Assembly (NCBI RefSeq): GCF_002197845.1 | Contig: NZ_NIDE01000011.1 | Span: 62,001 to 126,000, forward strand | DNA: 64,000 nucleotides | Direction of reading: 5' to 3' | Origin: Fimbriiglobus ruber | GTDB taxonomy: Bacteria; Planctomycetota; Planctomycetia; Gemmatales; Gemmataceae | Shown here: in pieces, positions 20,965 to 47,643 of the stretch | Layout: each line of letters begins with the position of its first letter | How positions within the stretch are numbered: the stretch's first letter is position 1 | Notes under the pieces: generated by a model | Seen by the model: the letters and a program-made list of their open reading frames with translations, nothing else | Database searches by the model: none | Told to the model about the DNA's origin: nothing | Position numbers and translations under genes: made by a program

Positions 20965-22081
20965 ATGCGTGGTCGTAAGCCCTCGCCCGTGAACCTCTCC
21001 GCGGTTGATCGGCCCATTCTGGAAGCCGTTGCCCAGAGCCGAGGATTGGCGTGGTATCAAGTTCAACACGCGCGGATCATCTTGGCCCTCGCGGGTGGGG
21101 ATCGCGTCCGGGACATTGTCGCTCGGTTGGGGTGTAGTCGCTCCACTGCCTGGAGGGTGTGTCGCCGGTACGCGGACGGTGGACTGCCCCCACTCCTGTC
21201 GGACGACCCACGGGTGGGGCGTCCGCAGGAGATTCCCCCCCCTCCAACGTGCCCAGATCGTCAAGTTGGCCTGCTTGGAACCGGTCGCCAAGGGACTGCA
21301 CATCACCCACTGGACCAGTCGGGATCTGGCCCGCCAAGCGGTGACCGACGGGATCGCCGAAGTCATCAGCCCGCGGACGATCCGGCGAATCCTGCGCGAC
21401 GTGGACTTGCAACCGCACCGCACCCGGTATTGGCGAACGGCCCGCCTCGACGCGACCTTCAAGGAGCGAGCCGAGAAGGTTCTCTGGTGCTACGGGAATG
21501 CCAGGGAATTGGCCGACCGAGGCGTCTGGACGGTGGCGGTCGACGAGATGCCTAACCTCCAGATCCTGGAACGCGACCCGATCCGGCGAGCGATCCCCGG
21601 CGCGATGGAGCAGGAGGAATTCGAGTACACCCGCCACGGGACGGTCAACCTCCTGTTGTTCCTGATCGTTCACACCGGTCGGATGGAAGTGGCCGTCGAG
21701 GACACGAAAGATGCCGAACACTACATCCAGGCCTTGAAAGCGTTCCGCCGTCGGCACCGGGGGTTGAGGGGCGTGTTCCTGATCCACGATGGCGACCCGA
21801 CCCACACAGCCGGTGACACCCGGGAGTACTTGGCGGGATGCGGGATGTGGTGGCGACCTCGGCTGACACCCGCTCACGCCTCGTGGTTGAACCAAGCCGA
21901 GATGCTGGTCGGGGCGTTCGGCGGCCACTATCTGAAGCGAGGCTCCTGGGGTGATCGGGCCGCGTTCATCGACCATGTGTTGGCCTCCGGCCCGGAGTAC
22001 AACCAGCGCTACGCCCACCCGTTCGAATGGACTTGGACGAACGCGAAGATGCGGCAGTGGTTCGCCAAGCATGCCCACTGA
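20965..22081 (+). pseudogene. IS630 family transposase of copy A1, frameshifted at a C8 run
   Basis: ATG 20965 (MRGRKPSPVN) opens an N-terminal HTH part (VRDIVARLGCSRSTAWRVCRRY) that goes out of frame at eight C residues (21235-21242). The rest continues in the +1 frame with LQRAQIVKLACLEP and the DDE core: VAVDEMPNLQ, LIHDGDPTHTA, and SWLNQAEMLVGAFGGHYLKRG with the Glu. It ends at 22081, close to the right inverted repeat. The related deleted copy at 24562-25216 reads through this position in one frame, so A1 has probably gained one C and is inactive. Confidence 0.8.
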
Positions 22082-22113
22082 ATTTGTTTCACGACTTCTG
22101 GCCAGGCCCACTA

Positions 22114-23335
22114 GTGCCCTGTCCAGACTAAATTTTGGGATTGTTCGAGCGGCAGTTTTTTTGGAACCTTTACGTCTACACGGAGGTTCTCATGGACAAG
22201 AAGTATCTCGTGCGGCTCACGGACGAGGAACGGGCGATTTGCGAAGCGACGATCAAGATGGGAACGGGCAAGTCGGAGAAACTACGGCGGGCGATCGTCT
22301 TGCTCAAGGCCGACGTCGACGGCCCAGCGTGGCATGACACCAAGATCAGCGAGGCGGTCGGGTGCCGGAGGCAGACCGTCGAGAACGTGCGGCAAGCGTT
22401 CGTGCTCGAAGGCTTCGAGGGGGCGCTGGTTCGCAAGAAACGGGCGATGCCGCCGACGCCGAAAATGCTGGACGGCATGGCCGAGGCGAAATTGATCGCC
22501 ATGCGGTTGGGTAAGCCACCCGCGGGCTTCGGCCATTGGACCCTGCGACTGCTGGCCGATCAAATGGTCGAACTGCAGATCGTCGATTCGATCAGCCCGG
22601 AGACGGTCCGCCAGACGCTTAAAAAAACGGCATGACCAAGCGGAAAATCGAGTACTGGGTGATCCCTCCCGGCGCCGACGGCGAGTTCGTCGCCAACATG
22701 GAAGAGGTGCTGGAGACGTACGAAAAAGCCTACGATCCCGACTGCCCCGTCGTGTGCATGGACGAGCAACCGGTGCAACTCATCGGCGAGACGCGTGTGC
22801 CGATTCCGGCGACGAAGGAGCATCCGGAGCGGGTCGATTACGAATACGAACGGAAGGGGACGGCCAGTATCTTTATGTTCGCCGAACCGCTCTCGGGCTT
22901 CCGGCAAGCCACGGCCCGGCCGCGCCGCACCAAGGATGATTGGGCTCATGAAGTCGCCCATTTGCTCGATTCGGGCTACGCGGGCGTCAATCGGATCACG
23001 CTGGTCTGCGACAATTTGAACACGCACACCAAGGGGGCGTTCTACGAAGCATTTCCGCCTGACAGGGCCCGCGACTACGTGCGGCGGATCGACTTCGTGT
23101 ACACTCCCAAGCATGGGAGTTGGCTGAACGTGGCAGAGTGCGAATTGAGTTGCATGACCAGCCAATGCTTGAAGGACCGACGGATCGGCGACCTCGAGAC
23201 GCTGCAAACCGAAATTGCCGCCTGGTCAACCCGCGTGAACGAGAAACAACGAGCCGTCGATTGGCAATTCACCATCGAGAAAGCAAGGGTCAAGTTGAAG
23301 CGGCTCTATCCCAAAATTTAGTCTGGACGGGGCAC
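22114..23335 (+). mobile_element. IS630 family element, copy B1
   Basis: The element is 1222 bp, with ends GTGCCCTGTCCAGACTAAAT... and the complement of GTGCCCCGTCCAGACTAAAT, flanked by TA at 22112-22113 and 23336-23337. It lies directly against copy A1 on the left and an apparently identical copy B2 on the right; each junction is a single shared TA. Confidence 0.9.
22192..23321 (+). CDS. IS630 family transposase of copy B1, OrfA and OrfB joined by -1 frameshift
   Basis: OrfA (22192-22635) has GGAGG before its ATG and carries the HTH half (DTKISEAVGCRRQTVENVRQAF). OrfB (22632-23321) carries the DDE core: VVCMDEQPVQL, LVCDNLNTH and HGSWLNVAECELS. The frames overlap at ATGA. Just before, the run A7 (QTLKK encoded by CTTAAAAAAACG) lets ribosomes slip back one base to give QTLKKNGMTKRKIEYW. 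That restores the TLKKN...IPP spacing of single-chain IS630 transposases. Programmed -1 frameshifting is therefore the likely route to the full protein (about 376 aa); reinitiation at ATGA is the alternative. Confidence 0.82.
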
Positions 23336-23337
23336 TA

Positions 23338-24559
23338 GTGCCCTGTCCAGACTAAATTTTGGGATTGTTCGAGCGGCAGTTTTTTTGGAACCTTTACGTC
23401 TACACGGAGGTTCTCATGGACAAGAAGTATCTCGTGCGGCTCACGGACGAGGAACGGGCGATTTGCGAAGCGACGATCAAGATGGGAACGGGCAAGTCGG
23501 AGAAACTACGGCGGGCGATCGTCTTGCTCAAGGCCGACGTCGACGGCCCAGCGTGGCATGACACCAAGATCAGCGAGGCGGTCGGGTGCCGGAGGCAGAC
23601 CGTCGAGAACGTGCGGCAAGCGTTCGTGCTCGAAGGCTTCGAGGGGGCGCTGGTTCGCAAGAAACGGGCGATGCCGCCGACGCCGAAAATGCTGGACGGC
23701 ATGGCCGAGGCGAAATTGATCGCCATGCGGTTGGGTAAGCCACCCGCGGGCTTCGGCCATTGGACCCTGCGACTGCTGGCCGATCAAATGGTCGAACTGC
23801 AGATCGTCGATTCGATCAGCCCGGAGACGGTCCGCCAGACGCTTAAAAAAACGGCATGACCAAGCGGAAAATCGAGTACTGGGTGATCCCTCCCGGCGCC
23901 GACGGCGAGTTCGTCGCCAACATGGAAGAGGTGCTGGAGACGTACGAAAAAGCCTACGATCCCGACTGCCCCGTCGTGTGCATGGACGAGCAACCGGTGC
24001 AACTCATCGGCGAGACGCGTGTGCCGATTCCGGCGACGAAGGAGCATCCGGAGCGGGTCGATTACGAATACGAACGGAAGGGGACGGCCAGTATCTTTAT
24101 GTTCGCCGAACCGCTCTCGGGCTTCCGGCAAGCCACGGCCCGGCCGCGCCGCACCAAGGATGATTGGGCTCATGAAGTCGCCCATTTGCTCGATTCGGGC
24201 TACGCGGGCGTCAATCGGATCACGCTGGTCTGCGACAATTTGAACACGCACACCAAGGGGGCGTTCTACGAAGCATTTCCGCCTGACAGGGCCCGCGACT
24301 ACGTGCGGCGGATCGACTTCGTGTACACTCCCAAGCATGGGAGTTGGCTGAACGTGGCAGAGTGCGAATTGAGTTGCATGACCAGCCAATGCTTGAAGGA
24401 CCGACGGATCGGCGACCTCGAGACGCTGCAAACCGAAATTGCCGCCTGGTCAACCCGCGTGAACGAGAAACAACGAGCCGTCGATTGGCAATTCACCATC
24501 GAGAAAGCAAGGGTCAAGTTGAAGCGGCTCTATCCCAAAATTTAGTCTGGACGGGGCAC
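23338..24559 (+). mobile_element. IS630 family element, copy B2
   Basis: The element is 1222 bp, with the same ends as B1 and encoded proteins identical to those of B1. TA at 23336-23337 is shared with B1, and TA at 24560-24561 is shared with the next element. The identity points to a very recent event. Confidence 0.9.
23416..24545 (+). CDS. IS630 family transposase of copy B2, OrfA and OrfB joined by -1 frameshift
   Basis: OrfA (23416-23859) and OrfB (23856-24545) translate to the same proteins as in copy B1, with the same A7 slippery run, ATGA overlap and DDE residues. Both B copies look functional. Identical sequence in tandem also makes this pair a site for homologous recombination or for assembly error. 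Confidence 0.82.
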
Positions 24560-24561
24560 TA

Positions 24562-25216
24562 GTGGGTCTGGCACGAAGTCGTGAAACAAATTCAGGAGGT
24601 ATGCTCGGCGAACCATGTTCGCATCATTGAAGGGGACCAGATCCGGGCAAAAGGATGGGCGTAGCGCTGATTGTATTCTGGTCCGAGGCGATCACGTGCT
24701 CGATGAACTCTGCCGGACCGTACGGAGACGGATGGCCTCGACGATGCCATCCGCGACGGCTTGGCGAGCCACATCCTTGCTGGTCCAGCGCGTAATGTGC
24801 AACCCCTCGGCGATGGGCTCCAGGCAGGCCAGTTTGATGAGTTGGGCACGCTGGAGGGGGGAAATCTCCTGCGGACGACCCCCACGCGGTTCGTCCCGCA
24901 AGAGAGCCGTTCGGCCACCCTGCTCGTAGCGACGGCCGACCCGCCAAACGGTGGTTCGGTCACAGTCCAGGCGGTCCGCGATCGCCTGGACGGGTTCACC
25001 GTTGGCCATGGCCAAGACGATGCGGGTCTGTTCGACCTGAAAGAAGGGGCGTTGTCGGCTGCGGGCTACGGCTTGCAAGAAGGGTACATCGGCCACAACG
25101 ACCGTCAGGGTTCGTGGCTTTCGTCCACGTATGGGATCGCCCTCCAGCGGAGGAGAAGGGATTGCCCCCATCATACCTCCCCGCGAATTTGTTGCACGAC
25201 TTCGTGCCAGACCCAC
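24562..25216 (-). mobile_element. internally deleted IS630 family element (A-type relative), probably non-autonomous
   Basis: Both inverted ends are kept (GTGGGTCTGGCACGAAGTCG... on both sides) with TA at 24560-24561 and 25217-25218, but the element is only 655 bp. On the minus strand it keeps the transposase N-terminus, from about 25174 (GGAGG before ATG), with the HTH and GGRPQEISPLQRAQ. It then jumps from LRTVRQ straight to the C-terminal EFIEHVIAS and to PEYNQRYAHP in another frame, ending near 24592. About 0.5 kb with the DDE core is missing. It can move only with transposase supplied in trans. Confidence 0.8.
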
Positions 25217-25221
25217 TAGTA

Positions 25222-26458
25222 GTGTTTCTGGCACGAAAACCTGCACTGAATTCAAGGTGCGTGCTTGGCGAATCCTTGCCGCATTTTCTGATTCGTCCGA
25301 GTCCATTCCAAGGGGTGGGCATATCGGTGGTTGTACTCGGGCCAGGAAGCCAACACGTGGGCCTTGAACTCGTCCTGGCCCTTCCAAGACGCCCGCTTCA
25401 GGTAATCGTGTTTGAAGGCATGGATGAGGATTTCCGCTTGGTTCAACCACGAGGCGTTGGCGGGTGTCAAGCGCGGCGTCCACCAGCCACGACTCCCGGA
25501 AAAGTATTTCCGCGTGCGGCCGGCGATGTGGCTCGAACCACCATCCTGGATCAGGAACATGCCCCGTAGTTCCTGGTACTGCCGGCGGAACAACTCCCGT
25601 TCCGAGACATCGTGTTCCGCGTCGTTGCTCGCCAGGAACGCGAGGTCCATCAACCCGCTATGCACCACCAGGAACACCAGCATGTTCACCGTCCCATGCC
25701 GGGTGTAGTCGAACTCCTGTTGCTCGATCGACCCCGGGATCGCTCGCCGGATCGGGTGACGCTCCCGGATCTGGAACGTCGGGATCTCATCGACACACGC
25801 CACCCAGACCCCTTGTTCCGCCAGTCGGGCCGCATTCGCGTAGCACCAAAGGACTTGCTCCGCCCTCTCCGTGAACCGGGCATCCAACCGGGCGGTCGTC
25901 CAGTAGCGGGTACGATGGGGTTGAAGATCCACGTTGCTCAAGATGTCCCGCACCGTCCGGGGGCGGATCCGAGCGACGATCCCGTCGGACACGGCTTGGC
26001 GAACCAGATCATCACTCGACCACTGCGTGATGTGCAATCCTTTGGCCAGGGGCTCCCGACAAGCTAACTCGACGATTTCAGCCCGTTGCACAGGAGTGAT
26101 CTCCAGGTCACGTCCCGAGTGACCCTGCCGCTGGTCGGCCCGCAATCCGGCCAGTCCGACGTGCCGATAGCGTTGGCACGCCCGCCAGATGGTGGATTCG
26201 TCGCACTCCAGTTGGCCAGCCAGGTCTTCTCGCCGGTGGCCTGCGGCGATTCCCGGAGCGAGCCGCGCACGCCGAACTTGATACCAGGGCGACATCTCAC
26301 TGTGAGCGATCCGCTCAAGTTCACGGATGTCGGAGGTGAGGAGAGTCAATCCCTTGGGACGGCGTCCACGCATGCCGACACCTCCTACGCCGAAACCGAG
26401 GACCACTTCAGCATAGCTGGCGTCTCGAATTCAGTGCAGGTTTTCGTGCCAGAAACAG
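25222..26458 (-). mobile_element. intact IS630 family element, copy C
   Basis: The element is 1237 bp, with inverted ends GTGTTTCTGGCACGAAAACC... at 25222 and the complement closing at 26458, flanked by TA at 25220-25221 and 26459-26460. It carries a single full-length transposase. Its ends differ from those of the A and B types, so it is a third IS630 lineage in the block. Confidence 0.88.
25252..26373 (-). CDS. IS630 family transposase, intact
   Basis: Protein of 373 aa read in one frame. It has an N-terminal HTH (HRREDLAGQLECDESTIWRACQRY), then QRAEIVELACREPL and QWSSDDLVRQAV. The DDE core follows with VACVDEIPTFQ, FLIQDGGSSHIA, and SWLNQAEILIHAFKHDYLKR with the Glu. I chose ATG 26373 (MRGRRPKG) because AGGAGG lies 7 bases upstream; the ATG at 26406 has no such site. 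It is the only clearly complete single-frame IS630 transposase in the block and could in principle act on related ends. Confidence 0.9.
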   Translation of the reverse strand: MRGRRPKGLTLLTSDIRELERIAHSEMSPWYQVRRARLAPGIAAGHRREDLAGQLECDESTIWRACQRYRHVGLAGLRADQRQGHSGRDLEITPVQRAEIVELACREPLAKGLHITQWSSDDLVRQAVSDGIVARIRPRTVRDILSNVDLQPHRTRYWTTARLDARFTERAEQVLWCYANAARLAEQGVWVACVDEIPTFQIRERHPIRRAIPGSIEQQEFDYTRHGTVNMLVFLVVHSGLMDLAFLASNDAEHDVSERELFRRQYQELRGMFLIQDGGSSHIAGRTRKYFSGSRGWWTPRLTPANASWLNQAEILIHAFKHDYLKRASWKGQDEFKAHVLASWPEYNHRYAHPLEWTRTNQKMRQGFAKHAP

Positions 26459-26506
26459 TAGGCATACTTCGCCGTTCAACGATCGAGCGACACACCAAAA
26501 AAGCCG

Positions 26507-26580
26507 AATAAAAATATCAATTATAATAATAAATAATTCATGAATTAACTAAACATAAAAATCAATTATTCTTTATCAAA
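26507..26580. other. AT-rich island at the 3' end of the kinase operon
   Basis: Only 8 of 74 bases are G or C, in strong contrast to the surrounding DNA. It contains the perfect palindrome TAATTCATGAATTA (26534-26547) and the direct repeat ATCAATTAT at 26516-26524 and 26561-26569. It lies between the IS630 block and the stop codon of the kinase gene, and overlaps that stop. The function is unknown. Confidence 0.7.
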
Positions 26581-29410
26581 ATCCCCATGGGGGTACACGA
26601 CCGACCAAAAGCTCGCGGGCGTTGGATGTGTTGATATGGTCGTCGCTGGGGTTCTGTTTCAGGAATGCCTCGACTTCGCGTCTCGCCGCCCCGGCCTCGT
26701 CCGCGCGGCCCTGTTTGAGTAGAGCGAAGGAGCGTAAGGCGAGCGTCTCGGCGAGGAAGTGGTTAGTGTTTTTGGGTTCGTGCCGCCACAGTTCGGCCGC
26801 CTCGGCGAAAAGATCGGCGGACGTTTTGAAGTCGCCCTGGAGCAGCCGCCAGTGCCCGGCGTCGGACAAGGCGAACGCACGTCGGTACGCGGAGATCTGT
26901 GAGTGAGCCCGGCTGTACGTCAGAGCCTCTTCGAGAAGTTTTCCGATCTCTTCCCGATTCCGCTTCGGGTCATTTTGGGCCAGGATGCGTGCCAGAAATT
27001 GGAGTGCATGAGGGTGTTCCGTTCGGCCACCGGAATTCTTGGCCGCCAACTCGCGGAAAAGCGAGACCGCCTTTCGCGTTTCGGCCTCGATCTGCCCAAT
27101 CGGTTTATTAGACCGCGCCATCGCCCGCGAGAGTCTCAACGTAAAGCACGCACGCAGGAAACGATTGGGCAGTCCCCAGGTTTCCAGACTGCTCAAACAT
27201 TCCCGGTCGAGGGTAATCGTCTCTTCAAAGTTTCCTGTATCGAACAAGAACCAGGCGAGATTGGATTTGGCCTGTACCGTGAGGTAGTGGTCCCCACCGA
27301 AAACGTTCGACATCTGCTTGACGAGTCTGCGGGCCGGCTCGACGGCTGCCGCGTTACCTAACAGGGACTTGGCCGAATACGTTTCCACCATTTGGCGAAG
27401 ACAGGCCAGCAACTCCGGCTTGACGCCCCGCTGCTCGGACGCGGTCATCAGGCGCATCAACAGGGGGGCGGCCTCGAGGTGTCGGCTTTCCTGAATGTGA
27501 ACGGTGATAATGGTCAGTAGCGTAGTCTGTGTGCGGAAATCGGACTCGCCCAGGAGCCGGCGGCGGACCTCGTACGCGTGTTCGAGCATCTTCTGGCTTT
27601 CGGACGAACCACCGTTCAGATAGCAAGTCAAGAAGGCAAAGCTCACCTCCGCGGCCGCCAACTCGAGCCCGTCCGGACCGGCGTTCGCTTTGTAAATGGC
27701 GATGGCCTCGCGGAACAGCCCGCCGTCCACCTCGTCCTCGTACACCGACCGCATCTCCGCGGCGGCTAATACCGCTTTGCCCAGGTCGGGGTGGGACGGG
27801 GGCAAGTGGAGCCGGCGGAGCCGGAGGGCTTCCTCCAGGAGCGGTCTGGCGTCGCCGGGCTTACCCAGCCCGACGTAGATCGTGCCGATCTGGTAGAGCA
27901 GATCGGCGCGGACGAGCGGGCGGTCGTGGAACCCGTCCGGGCCGTTCAGTTTCTCCAGGCCGATTTTTAGCAGAGCGCTGGCGTTCTGCTTGTCCCCCTG
28001 GCCGCGGAAATCGAGGCTGACGTTGGCAACGAACAACTGGTCTTTCGGCTCGAACAAGCCCTTCAGAAAATTGGTGATCTGGGTCGCCCGGTCGGCCTCG
28101 GCCGTCGCCCGGTCGGCAGCTTCGCGGGCGTGGCCTTGTTCGATCTCGGCCTGGCGCCGGGCCTCGTCGGCCTTGTCTTTAAGGCTTTTTTGGTATTCCG
28201 CCTGTTCGGCGAAGACCAGGGCCGCGACCACCCCACCGGCCCCCAACAGACAAATCAGTGCGGTTACGAGGCCCAACAGAACGGCCACTCGCGGATTCCG
28301 TCGGCACCACTTGACCGACCGGCCGAACGCCCCGAGCGGCCGCGCCTTGATCGGCCGCCCGTCCAGAAACAGCCGGAGGTCGTCGCCGAGCGCGGCCGCG
28401 CTCGGGTAGCGGGACGCCGGCTCTTTTTGCAAGCACTTCAGGCAGATCGTGTCCAGGTCGCGCGGCACGTTTCGTTGGAGCCGCGTGAGGGCGACCGGCT
28501 CCTGATGGCGGACCAGTTCGAGCGTCTCCCCCACCGTCACGCCGACGAATGGTGGGTGGCCGGCGAGGAGTTCGTAGAGGATCGCGCCGATCGCGTACAC
28601 GTCGGCCGTCGGGCCCGCGGGTTTGCCGGCTGCCTGCTCGGGGGCCATGTAGTTCGGCGTACCCGAGATGGCCCCTGTTGTCGTCGAACTGGGCGACCCG
28701 TCGAGCATCTTGGCCAAGCCGAAGTCGCTGATTTTCGGGCCGGCGGGCGGTGGCGAGACGAGTACGTTCGCGGGCTTGAGGTCGCGGTGAACGATGCCGG
28801 CGTCGTGAGCGGCCTGGACACCCTTCGCGATGGCGGCCACCAGATCCGCTGCCGCCCGCGGCGGTTGCGGATTCCCCTTCGTGTGCTGCGAGAGCGAACC
28901 GCCGGCCACGTACTCCAGCACGATGTACGGGTTGCCGTCCAGCGTCCCCGTATCGAACACCTGAACGACGTTCGGGTGGTGTAGGCGGGCGATCGCGAGC
29001 GCTTCCGACCGGAACCGGGTCAGTTCCTCGGGAGTCGCCATTGTCCCGCCACGAAGAAGCTTGACGGCGACGGTCCGATGGAGGACACAGTCACGGGCTT
29101 CGTACACGACGCCTATTCCGCCCCGGCCGAGTTCGCGCACGACTTCGTAGCCGGGAATCACCGGGAGTCCGGCCGTGGTCGTCGCTGGCGATGACGAGAC
29201 CAAACGGGTCGGCGCGATCGTGTCGTCCGGGGAATGTCGCACGGCCGCCCGGAGGCGCGACGAGAACGCGTCCCCCGAATCGACCTCCGCGAGGTTGAAA
29301 CAGCAGGACTCGCACTCCTCCAGGTGGGACTCGACCGCGGCCACGTCCGCCTCGGCGAGTTCGCCGCGGGTAAATGCGAGGAGGTGGATTCGGGAAGGGT
29401 GAGGAGCCAT
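26576..29410 (-). CDS. membrane Ser/Thr protein kinase with N-terminal zinc-finger motif and C-terminal TPR region
   Basis: Protein of 944 aa. Residues 1-45 hold an anti-sigma-like zinc finger (H...ESHLEECESCCFNL). The Hanks kinase domain covers about 87-350 with GRGGIGVVYEA, VAVKLLR, HRDLKPANVLV, DFGLA, and PEQ in MAPEQAAGK. A transmembrane helix lies at about 372-398 (LLGLVTALICLLGAGGVV). It is followed by a coiled coil (about 405-450) and a long helical TPR-like region to the end. It sits 103 bases after an ECF sigma gene on the same strand. The zinc finger could let the kinase hold the sigma factor at the membrane until a signal arrives; this is inference from the module combination. The start has good context at ATG 29410. 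Confidence 0.9.
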   Translation of the reverse strand: MAPHPSRIHLLAFTRGELAEADVAAVESHLEECESCCFNLAEVDSGDAFSSRLRAAVRHSPDDTIAPTRLVSSSPATTTAGLPVIPGYEVVRELGRGGIGVVYEARDCVLHRTVAVKLLRGGTMATPEELTRFRSEALAIARLHHPNVVQVFDTGTLDGNPYIVLEYVAGGSLSQHTKGNPQPPRAAADLVAAIAKGVQAAHDAGIVHRDLKPANVLVSPPPAGPKISDFGLAKMLDGSPSSTTTGAISGTPNYMAPEQAAGKPAGPTADVYAIGAILYELLAGHPPFVGVTVGETLELVRHQEPVALTRLQRNVPRDLDTICLKCLQKEPASRYPSAAALGDDLRLFLDGRPIKARPLGAFGRSVKWCRRNPRVAVLLGLVTALICLLGAGGVVAALVFAEQAEYQKSLKDKADEARRQAEIEQGHAREAADRATAEADRATQITNFLKGLFEPKDQLFVANVSLDFRGQGDKQNASALLKIGLEKLNGPDGFHDRPLVRADLLYQIGTIYVGLGKPGDARPLLEEALRLRRLHLPPSHPDLGKAVLAAAEMRSVYEDEVDGGLFREAIAIYKANAGPDGLELAAAEVSFAFLTCYLNGGSSESQKMLEHAYEVRRRLLGESDFRTQTTLLTIITVHIQESRHLEAAPLLMRLMTASEQRGVKPELLACLRQMVETYSAKSLLGNAAAVEPARRLVKQMSNVFGGDHYLTVQAKSNLAWFLFDTGNFEETITLDRECLSSLETWGLPNRFLRACFTLRLSRAMARSNKPIGQIEAETRKAVSLFRELAAKNSGGRTEHPHALQFLARILAQNDPKRNREEIGKLLEEALTYSRAHSQISAYRRAFALSDAGHWRLLQGDFKTSADLFAEAAELWRHEPKNTNHFLAETLALRSFALLKQGRADEAGAARREVEAFLKQNPSDDHINTSNARELLVGRVPPWGF

Positions 29411-29513
29411 GACGACCGCATTCGTGAGGGCAACGCCGCGAACCCGCGTGGCGAATCGCGGGCCGCATCAGAGAGAAGGCACGACGCGCCGCGACCTGAT
29501 CCGGGAACGAGGA

Positions 29514-30098
29514 TTATTCCAGAAATCCGGCCGCTTCGTGCCGCAATCGGGCCAAGACCCGGGACTTCGCCGCGTAGACCGCCGCGACGGACATGCCGGT
29601 TTCGCGGACGACGTCCGCCGGCTTAGCCTCGTCGATCACGAGGCGGCGAAAGATCGTCACCGTCCGCGGCTCGAACTCTTCTTCGACCAATTCCAGTAGT
29701 TTGTGGAAAACGTGACGATCGTGTTCGGCGTCCCAGGTCAGGGACACGTCCGACTGCGAATCCTCGAGCCGGGTCAGGTATTCGAGCGACAGACTGCCGC
29801 CGTTCGCGACGTCCAGTCGGCAGCGCCCCGCCTGGTGGAACTTCTTCGCACGGTTACCGGCCACCGTGCGGAGCCAGGCGCGGAACGACCCCTGTCTCCC
29901 GGCGTGTTCAAACTCGGGCAGCTTCCGAACCAGGACCGCCATCACGTCCTGGGTCAAGTCTTCCGCGTCTTGCGCCTGTACGCCTCGGCCGCGTAACCAG
30001 CCGTGAACGAACGGTTGATACAAGGCCACGACCTTCCGCCACGCCGATTCGTCACCGCCGCGGGCGCGTTCGAGTAGCGTGAGTCGCGTCTCGTCCAT
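29514..30098 (-). CDS. ECF sigma-70 family RNA polymerase sigma factor
   Basis: Protein of 194 aa with region 2 at about 5-85 (WRKVVALYQPFVHGWLRGRGV, DAEDLTQDVMAVLVRKL, and FRAWLRTVAGNRAKKF). Region 4 is at about 125-190 (RTVTIFRRLVIDEAKPADVVRETGMSVAAVYAAKSRVLARLR). It differs clearly from the ECF factor at 6937-7500 and is of the kind often linked to zinc-finger kinases in planctomycetes. It is the first gene of a two-gene operon with the kinase downstream. The giant gene 2 stop lies 108 bases upstream on the same strand. Confidence 0.9.
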   Translation of the reverse strand: MDETRLTLLERARGGDESAWRKVVALYQPFVHGWLRGRGVQAQDAEDLTQDVMAVLVRKLPEFEHAGRQGSFRAWLRTVAGNRAKKFHQAGRCRLDVANGGSLSLEYLTRLEDSQSDVSLTWDAEHDRHVFHKLLELVEEEFEPRTVTIFRRLVIDEAKPADVVRETGMSVAAVYAAKSRVLARLRHEAAGFLE

Positions 30099-30206
30099 GC
30101 GGGAAAGATAGCGGGTCGAAACGTCCTTGAATAGTACCGGCCGGGTGGGTCGACATTTCCTTCGCCCGCCCGGGCAGGTACAACTCTAACCCGACCCGGG
30201 ACCGAA

Positions 30207-47489
<17,283 letters not shown>

Positions 47490-47596
47490 CTACCTTGATC
47501 GAGATCCTGGTCTCGCGAGTAATTCGGGGGTTGACTGATTTCGAAGTCTTTTTTGGAGTTACACAGGCGGGGCATCGTTGCGCGCATACGACTTAT

Positions 47597-47643
47597 CTGC
47601 CGGGCGCGATACTCGTGGTCTTTATGCGATTTTCGCCCGGCAG
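47597..47643. repeat. perfect 10-bp inverted repeat upstream of giant gene 2
   Basis: CTGCCGGGCG (47597-47606) and CGCCCGGCAG (47634-47643) are exact complements around 27 bases. It lies about 115 bases before the giant gene start. A near-palindrome AGACTTGATCGAGTCT lies at 47687-47702. Apart from these, 47484-47989 holds no gene I can support; it must contain the giant gene promoter and the unseen left end of the IS4 element. Confidence 0.35.

Larger units (their letters stand above)
19590..22111 (+). mobile_element. IS630 family element, copy A1, split by an ISH3-like element
   Basis: The ends are 32-base inverted repeats, GTGGCCCTGGCCAGAAGTCG... at 19590 and its complement ending at 22111, with one difference. 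They are flanked by TA at 19588-19589 and 22112-22113. TA duplication is the hallmark of the IS630/Tc1-mariner group. Another element occupies 19638-20924 close to the left end. Without it the element would be about 1.23 kb, a normal IS630 size. Confidence 0.88.

Noticed and set aside
21235-21242. Programmed frameshift at C8 in IS630 copy A1
   Set aside because: The related copy at 24562-25216 reads this position in a single frame, so an extra C is a mutation rather than recoding.
21077-22111. 344-residue minus-strand frame opposite the A1 transposase
   Set aside because: The opposite strand carries clear DDE motifs, and similar mirror frames occur opposite the other IS genes.
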